From the NCBI RefSeq assembly GCF_029689925.1, contig NZ_CP121445.1, forward strand, positions 675,001 to 739,000: a stretch of 64,000 bases of DNA. The letters are read 5' to 3'. The DNA comes from Anaerocolumna sp. AGMB13025 (GTDB lineage Bacteria > Bacillota > Clostridia > Lachnospirales > Lachnospiraceae). The position numbers and the translations under genes were made by a program. This document shows positions 10,359 to 19,839 of this stretch, piece by piece (position 1 is the first letter of the stretch; every line of letters starts with the position of its first letter). Under the pieces are notes generated by a model. It saw nothing but the letters and a program-made list of their open reading frames with translations, was not told the origin of the DNA and did not search any database.

Positions 10359-11357
10359 CTAGGAAAGACAGAGGGCAATTAAATCATCTACATGAGCAAT
10401 TGCCAGGCATTCCACTGTGTCGGAGGCACCATAATAAATTTTGACCTCACCGTTATCTTCTAAGATCATACCTCCCGGAAATATAACATTTGTTCGGTAA
10501 CCTTCTTCCGTTTCATAGCGGGTTTCCGGAGCAATTAAAGGCTTTTTGTACAAGCCGATTATTATAGTGGGATCCTCAAGATCCAACAGCATGATACCTG
10601 CACAATACCGTTTCTGCCATTTCTCTTCCCAGCCGTTTTTCCCTCTTGTTCTGTCAATATCCACGGAGTGGAATAAAGTAAGCCATCCGGCTTTGGTCTT
10701 GATCGGAGGTGCTCCCGGACCGATTTTATCATTGGCATAGGGAACATCCTCCACTGCGAATAAGAGTTTTGTGTCCCCCCAGTAACGTAAATCCGGTGAA
10801 AAGGAAATCCAGGTATCAAAGCGGTCGGTTCCGCCTCTTGAATATACGGGAAAAGGACGTTCTAAGCGTACATAGTTACCGTTTATTTTTTCAGGAAAGA
10901 GAACCATATTACGGTTATCCGGAGCGGTTAAGGATAACACTTCAATGTTTTTTAAGTCTTTTGTAACGGCAATGCCTCCCCGGACGCCGTGCCTGGTATC
11001 TACCGCAAAACAAAGATAGCACTTATCATCAATTACCGTCAGCCTTGGATCATATATTCTGGTAACCTCGGTATCTTTCATATCTGCAACCGTTAAAAAG
11101 GGTTTCTTATTTACTTCCCATTTTATTCCGTCCTTGCTAAACGCTAATCCGATAAAACATTTATGAAATCCACCTTTTCCGTTATAATCATAATCATTGC
11201 GGAACGCCATTACATATTTATTTTGGTATTTTACGACGCCTGCATTAAAGATACACTCCGCTTCATAGGGCATATCTTTGGCACTTAAAACCGGTTCTCC
11301 GGCGTTTACCCGTGTGATTACGGAGCTGGACTTTAGTTCTGGTAACAATTTACTCAT
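10359..11357 (-). CDS. GH130 family glycosidase/phosphorylase
   Basis: A 332-residue five-bladed propeller enzyme of glycoside hydrolase family 130. Members phosphorolyse or hydrolyse beta-mannosides. Family marks are the RIYDPRLTVIDD strand carrying the acid Asp (about residue 103) and PGAPPIKTKAGWLTLFHSV near 219-237. There is no signal peptide, so it acts on imported oligosaccharide in the cytoplasm. It lies downstream of two sugar ABC permeases on the same strand, and a second GH130 gene lies at the other end of the locus. A copy of the structured leader sits directly before its start. The exact linkage used cannot be assigned. Confidence 0.88.
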   Translation of the reverse strand: MSKLLPELKSSSVITRVNAGEPVLSAKDMPYEAECIFNAGVVKYQNKYVMAFRNDYDYNGKGGFHKCFIGLAFSKDGIKWEVNKKPFLTVADMKDTEVTRIYDPRLTVIDDKCYLCFAVDTRHGVRGGIAVTKDLKNIEVLSLTAPDNRNMVLFPEKINGNYVRLERPFPVYSRGGTDRFDTWISFSPDLRYWGDTKLLFAVEDVPYANDKIGPGAPPIKTKAGWLTLFHSVDIDRTRGKNGWEEKWQKRYCAGIMLLDLEDPTIIIGLYKKPLIAPETRYETEEGYRTNVIFPGGMILEDNGEVKIYYGASDTVECLAIAHVDDLIALCLS

Positions 11358-11362
11358 TCTAA

Positions 11363-11437
11363 TTCACCTGACGGGCGGCTGCCCGTATCGCCAATAAAAA
11401 GTGATACTTGAATCAATTCTTTATGGCGATCCTTTCT
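11363..11437 (-). promoter_or_regulatory. Structured leader element, copy 2 (GH130 gene)
   Basis: Minus-strand reading: AAAGGAT, GCCATAAAG (11419-11427), a loop, TTTTTATTGGC (11390-11400), a hairpin ACGGGC-AGCC-GCCCGT (11371-11386), then AGGTGA before the ATG at 11357. The order matches the copy before the XRE gene, but the second hairpin has different bases with intact pairing. Confidence 0.55.
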
Positions 11438-11670
11438 TTATTTTATTTAATATCCTGATTCGAGTGTAAAAAGTCATTTTTTTATTATGAATACGAGCGG
11501 ATATATATTCAATTTAATTACCTTTCCCTATAAACACTATATTTTTTGGAAAACCTTTAGCATCTTAAAAATCATGTCTTATGTCTTCCGAGTTTTTCCG
11601 ACTTGATTTCTGACCAGAGTCTTGACAAAAGATAAGCAGTGTCCCAGACCGGTCGACGCAAAAGCTCGTA
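11438..11670. other. Spacer upstream of the GH130 leader
   Basis: AT-rich spacer between the LplC-type permease gene and the GH130 leader, both read on the minus strand. No gene, clear terminator or strong promoter was recognised, so GH130 could be read through from the permease genes or have its own weak promoter. Confidence 0.4.
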
Positions 11671-12594
11671 TCATCCTTTTACAGAACCCACTAATAAACC
11701 CTTGGTAAAGTAACGCTGCATAAAGGGATAGATGCATAATATAGGGAGTACACAAACAATGATGGTAGCCATTTTTAAGGTATACGAATTGGTTAAGGAA
11801 TCTGCTGCGGAGGATTGGCTGGCCAGTGCCATACCGTCATCTACTACCATTTCACGTAAAACCAGCATTAAGGGCCATAAGCTTCGCTTGGAGGTATATA
11901 TGATTGCATTAAAGTAGGAGTTCCACTGGCTTACAACGTGGAAGATGACAAAGGTTGCAAGGGCAGGTTTTGACAGGGGAACAATAATTCTCCATAAGAC
12001 CTGAAACTCATTAGCCCCGTCTATGTAAGCGGACTCTTCCAGACTGGCTGGGATACCTGATATAAAGTTCTTCATTAAAATCAGATTGTAGGCTCCAAGA
12101 CATCCGGGCAGTACTAAAGCCCATATGGTATCATATAAATGAAGGCTGCGGATAATATAAAAATTAGGTATCAAACCGCCGTTAAAAAACATAGTAAAGG
12201 TAATCAGGGCCAGGATAACATTTCTGCCTTTTAAGTCTTTTTTAGACAGGGGATACGCGGTTATACACAACAATATGATATTTAAAAAGGTTCCAGCAAC
12301 TGTAATAAATATGGTTACCCGGTATCCGGAATAGATTAACGGTAAATGCAGCAATTTATTATAGGCCGATAAATCAAGTTTACTGGGAATTAATCTAAGG
12401 GGGTTTTCCAGATACTCTGCATAGGGAGTAACGGAAATGGCAAATACATATAAAAGGGGATACAAACAGATCAGAGCGAAAGCGGTTACCAAAACATATA
12501 CAAATATCTGATATATAATATCGATAGGAGACATGTTTCTTAACCGGACTGCAAAATTACGTTTATTTTTAATAGGTATCGTTTCTTTTTTCAT
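11671..12594 (-). CDS. Carbohydrate ABC transporter permease (LplC/YtcP type)
   Basis: About 307 residues with six predicted membrane segments; the first is FVYVLVTAFALICLYPLLYV. The cytoplasmic coupling loop EESAYIDGANEFQVLWRIIVPL is the EAA motif of CUT1 sugar permeases. The ATG at 12594 has AAGGAAGG 6 nt upstream, which favours it over a GTG at 12633. It follows the LplB-type permease by about 50 bp and forms the heterodimeric channel with it. No ATPase gene is present, as is usual for this subfamily, which borrows a shared MsmX-like ATPase. Confidence 0.9.
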   Translation of the reverse strand: MKKETIPIKNKRNFAVRLRNMSPIDIIYQIFVYVLVTAFALICLYPLLYVFAISVTPYAEYLENPLRLIPSKLDLSAYNKLLHLPLIYSGYRVTIFITVAGTFLNIILLCITAYPLSKKDLKGRNVILALITFTMFFNGGLIPNFYIIRSLHLYDTIWALVLPGCLGAYNLILMKNFISGIPASLEESAYIDGANEFQVLWRIIVPLSKPALATFVIFHVVSQWNSYFNAIIYTSKRSLWPLMLVLREMVVDDGMALASQSSAADSLTNSYTLKMATIIVCVLPILCIYPFMQRYFTKGLLVGSVKG

Positions 12595-12642
12595 AAAAAG
12601 CCTTCCTTTTCTTTTTCGATAGGTCAATTGCACGAACTTTCA

Positions 12643-13614
12643 TTACCAGATTCCTTCTTCTCCCATTTTATTTGCAATTTTGTTACTTGCTAACAGGAAG
12701 ATGATACCGATAACTGAGGTAAATAAGCCTACCGTCGTTGCAAAGGAATATCTTCCCCCAAGGAGTCCAAGCCGGTAGGTATAGGTTTCAAATACTTCGG
12801 ATACGCCAAGATTTTTGGAATTCTGGAGAATAAAGATCTGTTCAAATCCATTATTCATAATACTTCCCAGTCTTAAAATCAGCATAATTACTACGGTGGA
12901 TTTAATACTGGGTAAGGTAATATATTTCAGGCATTTTAATTTATTGGCCCCGTCAATTTTCGCTGCTTCGTATAAATCACTGGAAATACCAGTAATCGCA
13001 GCAAGATATATAATGGTGCCCCAGCCGGAATCTTTCCATATGCTGGTTAGTATAACAATGGGTTTGAAATATTTATTCTCTGCCAAAAAGAAAATCGGCT
13101 CACCGCCTAAAGATTGTATCAGAATATTGATAATACCACTGACCGGCGATAAAAAGTTGATTAGAATACCTCCGATCACCACCCAGGATACAAAATGAGG
13201 AAGGTAAAACAGAGTTTGCATTACTTTCTGGTATTTCGAGCTTTTTATATCATTAAGCAGTAAAGCCAGAAATATCGGTATGGGAAAGGTAAATAAAATT
13301 CTTAATAAACTTAGCAGAATGGAATTCTTAAATACCGTATAAAAATTATCTAATTGAAACATATATCTGAAGTTCTCTAATCCAATCCATTCACTGCCCC
13401 AAATCCCCTTTTTAAAACTAAAATCCTTAAATGCGATGAGGATTCCATACATTGGTGCGTAATTAAATACTAAAAAATAAATGATTGCCGGTATTAACAT
13501 AAGGTAAAGGTACCGTTTCCTCAAAATATAATTCCATATACTGCGGTTTTTTGAGGCTACGGAGGTTTGGCTCCTGATAGGAACAGAGTCTATAGCTTTT
13601 TTAAACATACCCAT
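12643..13614 (-). CDS. Carbohydrate ABC transporter permease (LplB/YteP type)
   Basis: A 323-residue membrane protein with six predicted segments, starting YLYLMLIPAIIYFLVFNYAP, and the EAA-loop motif YEAAKIDGANKLKCLKYITLP. Its start follows AAAGGATG. It is first in a minus-strand pair with the LplC-type gene. The matching binding-protein gene is on the opposite strand beyond an AraC regulator, so the transporter is encoded as two divergent units around that regulator. Confidence 0.9.
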   Translation of the reverse strand: MGMFKKAIDSVPIRSQTSVASKNRSIWNYILRKRYLYLMLIPAIIYFLVFNYAPMYGILIAFKDFSFKKGIWGSEWIGLENFRYMFQLDNFYTVFKNSILLSLLRILFTFPIPIFLALLLNDIKSSKYQKVMQTLFYLPHFVSWVVIGGILINFLSPVSGIINILIQSLGGEPIFFLAENKYFKPIVILTSIWKDSGWGTIIYLAAITGISSDLYEAAKIDGANKLKCLKYITLPSIKSTVVIMLILRLGSIMNNGFEQIFILQNSKNLGVSEVFETYTYRLGLLGGRYSFATTVGLFTSVIGIIFLLASNKIANKMGEEGIW

Positions 13615-14033
13615 TCGTCATCCTTTCTAATTACAATTTTGTCATCATTATAGGGTAGAGGAATAGCCAAGTAAATAGAAATAATGCCTGCAAATAACAG
13701 AATCATTAGGAATTGTCACCAGTGACATAAAAATGAAATTGATATCGTATAGCATTAATTTGTCATGCAAAATTGTTATGGTATTTTTTTATGTTATTGA
13801 ATAATACCTAGCACACTTTTATACTGAATATAGGTCATTTATCGGGTGGATTCGTTATTTTTGCACTGGTGATTTCCTCTGAATTTATTTGTAATGAGAA
13901 GCTGAAACAGGCAGAAGAGTAAAAAAAGCACAAAGGCAGATTAGCACTGAAGGGGCAGTGCATCATCGCTGGAGTCTGGTTAGCAAGACTACAGCGATGA
14001 TGCGCTTAAGGCAGGATGTCGGAGGAGATGTTT
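13615..14033. promoter_or_regulatory. Divergent regulatory region with a 12-bp stem hairpin
   Basis: Gene-free stretch between the divergent permease operon and the AraC regulator gene. At 13960-14003 GCATCATCGCTG and CAGCGATGATGC form a perfect 12-bp stem around a 20-nt loop that can itself pair (AGTCT/AGACT). It lies about 30 nt before the regulator's start and would be in its leader RNA. The loop resembles the core of the hairpin repeats at 18.2, 19.9 and 42.3 kb. Confidence 0.5.
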
Positions 14034-16133
14034 ATGGAAAAGAGAATTCGGAAGTATTTTATCATTTTAATTTCAGGGATTTTACTGGTTATATTAATAT
14101 CAGGAATTATCCTGTTTAACAGTATGATGCGAAGTGTTTATATCAAGCAGATGGAGCAGGCGAATAAAAATCTGACCGGTCAGATCAGCTCTTCCTTTGA
14201 TTTAATCATACAGCAGATCTCAGAGCAGGTGAATAAGCTTGCAATTTATGATAGTGAATTCGGGGATTTAGTCCGGGAGCGAAACTTAAAAGTTGCCAAT
14301 TATCTAGACTTATATGATGAATTAAAACAAATGGTAATGGGAAATCAATACATACATTCCGTCTATTTATATTCGGAAGAAGAGGGGATCTTTTTTGATT
14401 CGAAGAGGGGAAATTGTTTCACAAAAGAAAAATTCTTCGATCAGGAGGTTGCAAAAGCGGTTGACTCCAAATATCTTTCCACAGTTTCGCCCCATTTAAT
14501 TAAAGGCAATGTATTGGTATACTCCCTCATTGTACCGCTAAAACCTGATTATACCAATGAAAGATATGTGTTAAGTATCAATATTGACATGGGTATGCTG
14601 TATAAAGATGTTATGAGACGCAATACCGGGGATAAGGAGATTCAGCTTTACGTATATGACGAGAATCATAACATAATCATATCAAAAGATTTCGAGGACT
14701 TGAATAAGAATATAGAGGAAAAGCAAGATGAAATCAGCAAAGCGTTTCCCAACAGTAATATCTGGTCAGTTATGAATGAAAAGGTTGGGATTATGGAGGC
14801 GGTTACCTACTCCTCTTCACTTAACAGTTATTTTTATGTGCAGATGCCCTTCTCCTACAATTTTAATAAAATGTTTAATAACTACTTTTTACTTATTATA
14901 ATACTCCTGTTATTTGGTGCTGCGATTATCATCGCTTATATCATAATGTGCTATACCACAAAACCGATTAAAGAAGTCCTGACGGATTACAATGACAAAC
15001 TAATGCGGGATTTCTTAACCGGTGCGTGTCATGAGAAAAATAAATCCCTTCAAATGACCTCCATTATGGAAAAATATTTTAAGCATGACGATTATAGTCT
15101 TTTGTTAATTGATGTCAATGATAATCAGCTGGAGATCTATAAAACAGTGGCTTCAATAATGGAAGAATTACAGATGCCTTCTGGAAATTATATGTTAAAA
15201 CACATCTCCATCTTTGGCAGCCGGGTTGCGGTGATTGTCAATTATAATAATTTTTCCGCCATGGAACAGTTTACTAATATCTATGTGCGCCAGCTTTACC
15301 AAAAGCTGAATGATAAATATTACCAGCAGGTTTATATTGCAGTCAGTTCCGGTATCACAGATCCTGCACTGTTATCCATTGCCTATATGGAATGTGATGA
15401 AATACAGCAGTACAAGCTTTCTATGACAGATCATATTATTAGTTACCGTCAGTTTCTGGAAAAGAAAACACCTATTATTTATCCCGTAGAATTAGAGAAA
15501 CAGTTAATTAATAATCTTCTGGTCAAGAATACGGAAGGCTGTATTTTTTATACCAGAAAGTTTTTGAAACATATCTTAGAGGATGAAGGTTTACTAACGG
15601 ATATCCAGATAAAAAACTACGTGTATCAATTGCAGAATGAAATACTGACCCGTATTTCTTCACTGCCCATCTCAATTAAAACCACCGGCTCCTCCGATAT
15701 GAAAAATATTCATAACAGGAGCCAGATTCACGATATTTTACTGAATTTTACACAATCCATCTGTTCTGAGATTGCCAAGAAAAACACAAATAATGAGAGT
15801 ATCATCAATGAGGCCATAATCGAGTATATCGATGCTAATTTAACGGAAAATGATTTCAATCTAAATTCCATATCCTATCAGTTTAATATGAACCGGAACT
15901 ACCTGGCAAAATTAATTAAAGAAGAAACCTCCTACAGTTTTAATGACTATGTCAATATGAAAAAAATCTCCCAGGCTAAGGAGTTATTAGCTGACCCTAT
16001 GTTAACCGTGGAAGAAGTTGCCCACCGCACCGGATTTACCTATGCCCACTATTTTATTAAGGTATTTAAGAATCTGGAAGGAATCACACCCGGACAATTT
16101 AGAGAAATGCGCAGCAATAGCAATAATGCATAA
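14034..16133 (+). CDS. Membrane-bound AraC-family regulator
   Basis: About 699 residues: a membrane segment near residues 6-29, a roughly 260-residue extracellular sensor region, a second membrane segment (FLLIIILLLFGAAIIIAYII), a cytoplasmic linker and a C-terminal AraC-type double helix-turn-helix (LNSISYQFNMNRNYLAKLIK and VEEVAHRTGFTYAHYFIKVF). The ATG at 14034 follows GGAGGAG at good spacing; an ATG at 14016 lacks a site. It lies between the divergent permease pair and the binding-protein gene and probably activates both in response to an extracellular oligosaccharide. Confidence 0.88.
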   Translation: MEKRIRKYFIILISGILLVILISGIILFNSMMRSVYIKQMEQANKNLTGQISSSFDLIIQQISEQVNKLAIYDSEFGDLVRERNLKVANYLDLYDELKQMVMGNQYIHSVYLYSEEEGIFFDSKRGNCFTKEKFFDQEVAKAVDSKYLSTVSPHLIKGNVLVYSLIVPLKPDYTNERYVLSINIDMGMLYKDVMRRNTGDKEIQLYVYDENHNIIISKDFEDLNKNIEEKQDEISKAFPNSNIWSVMNEKVGIMEAVTYSSSLNSYFYVQMPFSYNFNKMFNNYFLLIIILLLFGAAIIIAYIIMCYTTKPIKEVLTDYNDKLMRDFLTGACHEKNKSLQMTSIMEKYFKHDDYSLLLIDVNDNQLEIYKTVASIMEELQMPSGNYMLKHISIFGSRVAVIVNYNNFSAMEQFTNIYVRQLYQKLNDKYYQQVYIAVSSGITDPALLSIAYMECDEIQQYKLSMTDHIISYRQFLEKKTPIIYPVELEKQLINNLLVKNTEGCIFYTRKFLKHILEDEGLLTDIQIKNYVYQLQNEILTRISSLPISIKTTGSSDMKNIHNRSQIHDILLNFTQSICSEIAKKNTNNESIINEAIIEYIDANLTENDFNLNSISYQFNMNRNYLAKLIKEETSYSFNDYVNMKKISQAKELLADPMLTVEEVAHRTGFTYAHYFIKVFKNLEGITPGQFREMRSNSNNA

Positions 16134-16297
16134 AGGCAGTATTTGGGAATTGTTTTGTTATGAGGAATCATCATTGTCATTTACTTTAAAGACCCGGGAA
16201 AATATAATTTGGCATGTGAAAGAAAACGGGGTAAACGTTAAAATATGGCGAGAGTGTATTTTAACTGCGCTGTAAAAAAACTATGGAGGTATTATCT

Positions 16298-17866
16298 ATG
16301 AAAAAAGTTTGGTTTAAAAAGTTGACTGCAACAGTCTGCATTATGGCAATGACCATAGCCATGTTTACAGGATGCCAAAAAACAGAGAAGGTAAAAGAAA
16401 CCGATGCGGTAACAGGGGAAGAAAATAAAGACAAAGACAGTCAGAAGGAAGAATCCGTTAAACCTGTAAAGATTCATATCCTGAATAGAGTCAATGCAGA
16501 GGTTATCGTAGAAGACAACCCTATACTAAAAGAATTAGAAGATAAGTTGAATGTAGAAATTGAATATGAAGCTCCTCCGATTAATAACTACAATGAGAAA
16601 CTCCAGATTGCCATGGCAGCCGGTAATGTACCGGATATCATATATAACTGGGGAGGAGCAGATACGAACTATGAACAATGGGCAGGAGATGGGTTATTAG
16701 CAGAACTGGATGATAAAATTCAGAATTATCCCAATATTATGGCAACGGTGCCGGAAGATTATTGGCCTGCCATACGATCTACGAAAACAGGTAAAATTCA
16801 CGCGATTCCTAAATGTAACGTTGATAATTACTGGGGTTTTATTATCAATCAGAAGTGGCTTGATAATTTAGGGTTAAAGGCACCTACTAACCTGCAGGAA
16901 TTAAAGGAAGTAGCACATCAATTTACTTATAATGATCCGGATCAAAACGGTAAAAAAGATACCTATGGACTTACCTATACCTCAGCAGATGTTGCTCCCC
17001 TTAAGTACTCATTTGGGGTAACGGATGGGGTAAAAGATACGGATGGTCAATATAAAATCCAGCAGAAGAAAAGCGGATATATTCCTTACTTAAACTATTT
17101 ACGTGACCTTTATGCGGACGGATCTTTTGATCCGGAGTTTTTCACTAACGAATATAATGTTGATGTAGAGAAAGTAGTAGCCAATACAGTTGGTATGACC
17201 GTTGCACATCAGGTCGGAGTACTAAGACTCTTAAAAGATGCTCCGGACGCAGTAGAGAGATTTACCTATATCGGCGCTATGGCCAATGATAAAGGGGAGA
17301 GAAACTGCTATTTAACTCCGTCTATGTGGGGAGCCTGGATGATATCTGCAGATGCCGATGTTGATAAATGCTTAGAAGTGATTGATTACGCAATGTCAGA
17401 AGAAGGATTTGCATTAATGTCCTTAGGAAAGCAGGGAGAACACTATAATTCTTATGACTATAAAACCAGAATGGTTGACAGAACGGAAGAGCAGACTGCG
17501 GCTTTAAACAGTATTACAAGTTCTTATTTTACATTTACCTATGCGAAGGAAGGTGCCGCCGCAGTTGTAGAAAATGCTACAACGAAAGAACGTCTGGACA
17601 AATACTATACTGATTTTAATGCAATGCAGGCATCGGTAACCGCAAATAAAATTCCAAACATTAAAGCTCCTTTAGTGACTACCTTCTCGGCAGATAATCC
17701 GGATTTGGTAACAAAATTATCGGAACTTGAAGTTCAATATATCGTCGGGGAAATAGATCTTGCCACATTTGAAGATTTTCTGAATAATACTTATTTCCCG
17801 GCAGCTGAGGCAATGAATGCGGAATATGTTAAGTGGATGGAAGATTATGATGCTGCAAATAAGTAA
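16298..17866 (+). CDS. Sugar ABC transporter substrate-binding lipoprotein (LplA type)
   Basis: About 522 residues. The signal peptide ends in a lipobox (AMFTGCQK), so the mature protein is anchored through Cys on the cell surface. The body is a large CUT1-type binding protein with AAGNVPDIIYNWGG near 110 and the Ca-like loop DPDQNGKKDTYGLTY near 207-221. The ATG at 16298 follows GGAGG; an ATG at 16283 overlaps that site and is rejected. It supplies ligand to the permeases at 11.7-13.6 kb. With the GH130 enzymes nearby, mannose-containing oligosaccharides are the likely ligand (inference). Confidence 0.9.
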   Translation: MKKVWFKKLTATVCIMAMTIAMFTGCQKTEKVKETDAVTGEENKDKDSQKEESVKPVKIHILNRVNAEVIVEDNPILKELEDKLNVEIEYEAPPINNYNEKLQIAMAAGNVPDIIYNWGGADTNYEQWAGDGLLAELDDKIQNYPNIMATVPEDYWPAIRSTKTGKIHAIPKCNVDNYWGFIINQKWLDNLGLKAPTNLQELKEVAHQFTYNDPDQNGKKDTYGLTYTSADVAPLKYSFGVTDGVKDTDGQYKIQQKKSGYIPYLNYLRDLYADGSFDPEFFTNEYNVDVEKVVANTVGMTVAHQVGVLRLLKDAPDAVERFTYIGAMANDKGERNCYLTPSMWGAWMISADADVDKCLEVIDYAMSEEGFALMSLGKQGEHYNSYDYKTRMVDRTEEQTAALNSITSSYFTFTYAKEGAAAVVENATTKERLDKYYTDFNAMQASVTANKIPNIKAPLVTTFSADNPDLVTKLSELEVQYIVGEIDLATFEDFLNNTYFPAAEAMNAEYVKWMEDYDAANK

Positions 17867-18084
17867 TACAATCACCTGATTATAGCAGACCGATTAAAAG
17901 TTTACCTCTCTTTTACTGTTTTACAGTTGATAATTGCGAAACTATTTAGTTTTCTGAATATACGCTACAATTAATACGAATTTCATAGCTTCAGTTGCCC
18001 TCTGGGCAAGATTCAGCTCTGAAATTGTATAAATTGCATGGTATATTAGATACAATAGTAGAGTTTCACAATTACCAAATTGTT

Positions 18085-18136
18085 TTACAGGTACTTTTAT
18101 AAACGAAATTTTATAGAAGTACCTGTTTTTTATTGC
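18085..18136 (+). terminator. Terminator downstream of the binding-protein gene
   Basis: Arms ACAGGTACTTTTATAAA and TTTTATAGAAGTACCTGT enclose a short loop and are followed by TTTTTTATT. It lies 220 bp after the stop codon of the binding-protein gene. Confidence 0.75.
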
Positions 18137-18267
18137 ATAGGAAACTTCTTCGAACTTACCTATGCAATAAAAAAGCCTTCCAGGCAGGATGCGCATGACG
18201 CACTTAAGGAAGATTGTCACTGTCGTGACAGCGCGTCAGCGCTAGAGTCTGGCGAGCCAGACTCTTT
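18130..18267. repeat. Composite hairpin repeat, left of the IS91-like element
   Basis: A 12-bp inverted repeat (TTATTGCATAGG/CCTATGCAATAA, 18130-18170) is followed by a module at 18215-18267: TGTCACTGTCGTGACAGC, CGTCAG and GAGTCTGGCGAGCCAGACTC, then T-rich DNA. A diverged direct copy of the same two-part arrangement lies right of the IS91-like gene (19840-19968), and the second module recurs at 42.3 kb. Confidence 0.6.
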
Positions 18268-18352
18268 GTTCTTTATTAGGAAAGTTCTCCTCCAGAGAAC
18301 CTGTGTATTAAATATGCCCGCTATAAGCGGGCATAGGAAACAGACGAGATTG

Positions 18353-18532
18353 CTAGAAGATATAAAAACCCTCTTCAAATTCGTCCTCATCAAGGTCATC
18401 ATCCTCGGTAAGAAAATAATGCATGTCGAGCAGATCAGAATCAGTCATGTTCCGAACAAGCTTAGCTGTCATTCCTTCTGGAGGATTTTTGATATAGTTT
18501 TGTCTGAGTTCCTCTAGTTGTTTTGGATCCAT
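18353..18532 (-). CDS. Small acidic protein in the IS91-like element
   Basis: A 59-residue ORF beginning MDPKQLEELRQNYIKNPPEG and ending with a very acidic tail (EDDDLDEDEFEEGFYIF). GGGAGG lies about 8 nt before the ATG. It starts about 55 bp after the transposase stop on the same strand, so it is probably co-transcribed with it. I do not recognise the family. The acidic tail suggests a protein-binding or DNA-mimicking role, for example as a transposition accessory, but that is inference. Confidence 0.6.
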   Translation of the reverse strand: MDPKQLEELRQNYIKNPPEGMTAKLVRNMTDSDLLDMHYFLTEDDDLDEDEFEEGFYIF

Positions 18533-18587
18533 TAGTAGTGCCTCCCATCTTAGAATGATTTAAGTATGGACCAGATGGGATAGAAAA

Positions 18588-19745
18588 TCAAGTAGCTTTA
18601 CCGCTGGAGCGGCAGTGAAACTTTGCCATTGCCCTTTCGTAAAGTTCAACTAGAGATACACGTTTGTGGTTATAGTAGAGTTCCAGAAACTCCATGGTAT
18701 GATTGCACTTTTGACATTTCAAGGGATCGTAACCAAAGGACAAAAGAATAAGGTTACGCCATTTATTAAAATCCAGAATTATCTTGTGTTTGGATTTGGG
18801 TACAGCTTTGGTAAGGCTTTTATCTAACTCGCGATGACGAGCATAAAGACCATAATAGCGTGTCATCTTAAAGTTCCTTTCAGGGATGTGTTGGATAAGA
18901 AGCTTAATAAAATCTAACACAGGAATTGTTTTCTGAACATAAGAATTATCCTCATGTTTGTTATAATGAAAAGTTACATTTTCACCATCGTAGGAGTCAA
19001 TTCTTGAAGTAGCAATAACAGGACGACTAAGATAGCGACTGATATATTTTACAACGGTATTAGGGTCACAAAGATTTGGTTTTGCGTAAACATAGAAACC
19101 ATTTTTATCTTTCTTGTAGATGGCGGCCTTGGTTTTTTTGAAAGATGGACCGATATGCTTCTCCATTTCATTAAGAAGAGCGGTCTGAAAAGCTTTTCTA
19201 AAATAAGAGTAATTAAAATGTTTTACAACACGCCAGAATCCATCATCGGAGAATCCACCTTCGGTAAGTAGACAGTGAATGTGAGGATTCCATTCAAGAG
19301 GACGGCCAAAAGTATGTAGAACACAGACAAAACCGGGAACATAGTTCTTACTTTTGTTCATCTTGTGGAACAGTTCAAGAACAACGCTACGGACCGCCTG
19401 GAAAAGACAGTTAAGAAGGGAACGGTCTTCCAAAAAGAAGTGACGAAGTTCTTCGTCAATAGTAAAAACACAGTGGCGGTGAGTGCAACGAATTAACTTA
19501 AAAGATATCGTGGTAGAACGATCGTTGGAGTATTTGCTGCCACAGGTAGGGCAAAACTTGGAGTGACAGCGGAAAGGAACGAATTTAAGTTCACCGCAAT
19601 GGGAACAGCCGTACATGGCACCACCAAAGGAAGGATCGCCGCAGTTAATCATCTTTTCAATGTTTTCCATAACAACATGACGAGGATGAAGAGAATATTT
19701 AATTATTTCATAATTGTCAGTGAAAATCTTCTGTAATATATTCAT
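18588..19745 (-). CDS. IS91-family transposase
   Basis: A 385-residue rolling-circle transposase. An N-terminal zinc-binding domain has paired cysteines (CSHCGELKFVPFRCHSKFCPTC, about residues 45-66). The HUH metal motif is NPHIHCLLTEGG (near 160) and the catalytic tyrosine region is KYISRYLSRPV (near 237). It cuts and re-joins single-stranded DNA by a covalent tyrosine link. The gene looks complete, with no frameshift. It separates the mannoside binding-protein gene from the second GH130 gene. Confidence 0.92.
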   Translation of the reverse strand: MNILQKIFTDNYEIIKYSLHPRHVVMENIEKMINCGDPSFGGAMYGCSHCGELKFVPFRCHSKFCPTCGSKYSNDRSTTISFKLIRCTHRHCVFTIDEELRHFFLEDRSLLNCLFQAVRSVVLELFHKMNKSKNYVPGFVCVLHTFGRPLEWNPHIHCLLTEGGFSDDGFWRVVKHFNYSYFRKAFQTALLNEMEKHIGPSFKKTKAAIYKKDKNGFYVYAKPNLCDPNTVVKYISRYLSRPVIATSRIDSYDGENVTFHYNKHEDNSYVQKTIPVLDFIKLLIQHIPERNFKMTRYYGLYARHRELDKSLTKAVPKSKHKIILDFNKWRNLILLSFGYDPLKCQKCNHTMEFLELYYNHKRVSLVELYERAMAKFHCRSSGKAT

Positions 19746-19839
19746 ATGACTATTATGAAGCAGAATGACAAAAAAAGAAACCCCCAGATTCCCCTCATGA
19801 ATGAGGGGCTAGGGGAGCTGATGTGTCGAAGACACTTTT

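Larger units (their letters stand above)
18268..19839 (-). mobile_element. IS91-like rolling-circle insertion sequence
   Basis: A HUH/Y2-type transposase gene, a small downstream ORF and end hairpins (GCCCGC-TATAA-GCGGGC at 18317-18333; CCCCTCATGAATGAGGGG at 19791-19808) lie between two direct copies of a composite repeat. Elements of this family make no target duplications, so the ends given are only the inner limits of those repeats. A GTTC tetranucleotide of the kind such elements favour occurs at 18269. Confidence 0.6.

Noticed and set aside
16018..16275. An 85-codon plus-strand frame at the end of the AraC regulator gene
   Set aside because: It starts inside the regulator's helix-turn-helix in another frame and has no ribosome binding site.
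18080..18517. A 145-codon plus-strand frame left of the IS91-like transposase
   Set aside because: It crosses a terminator and several hairpin repeats and is antisense to the better supported 59-residue ORF.
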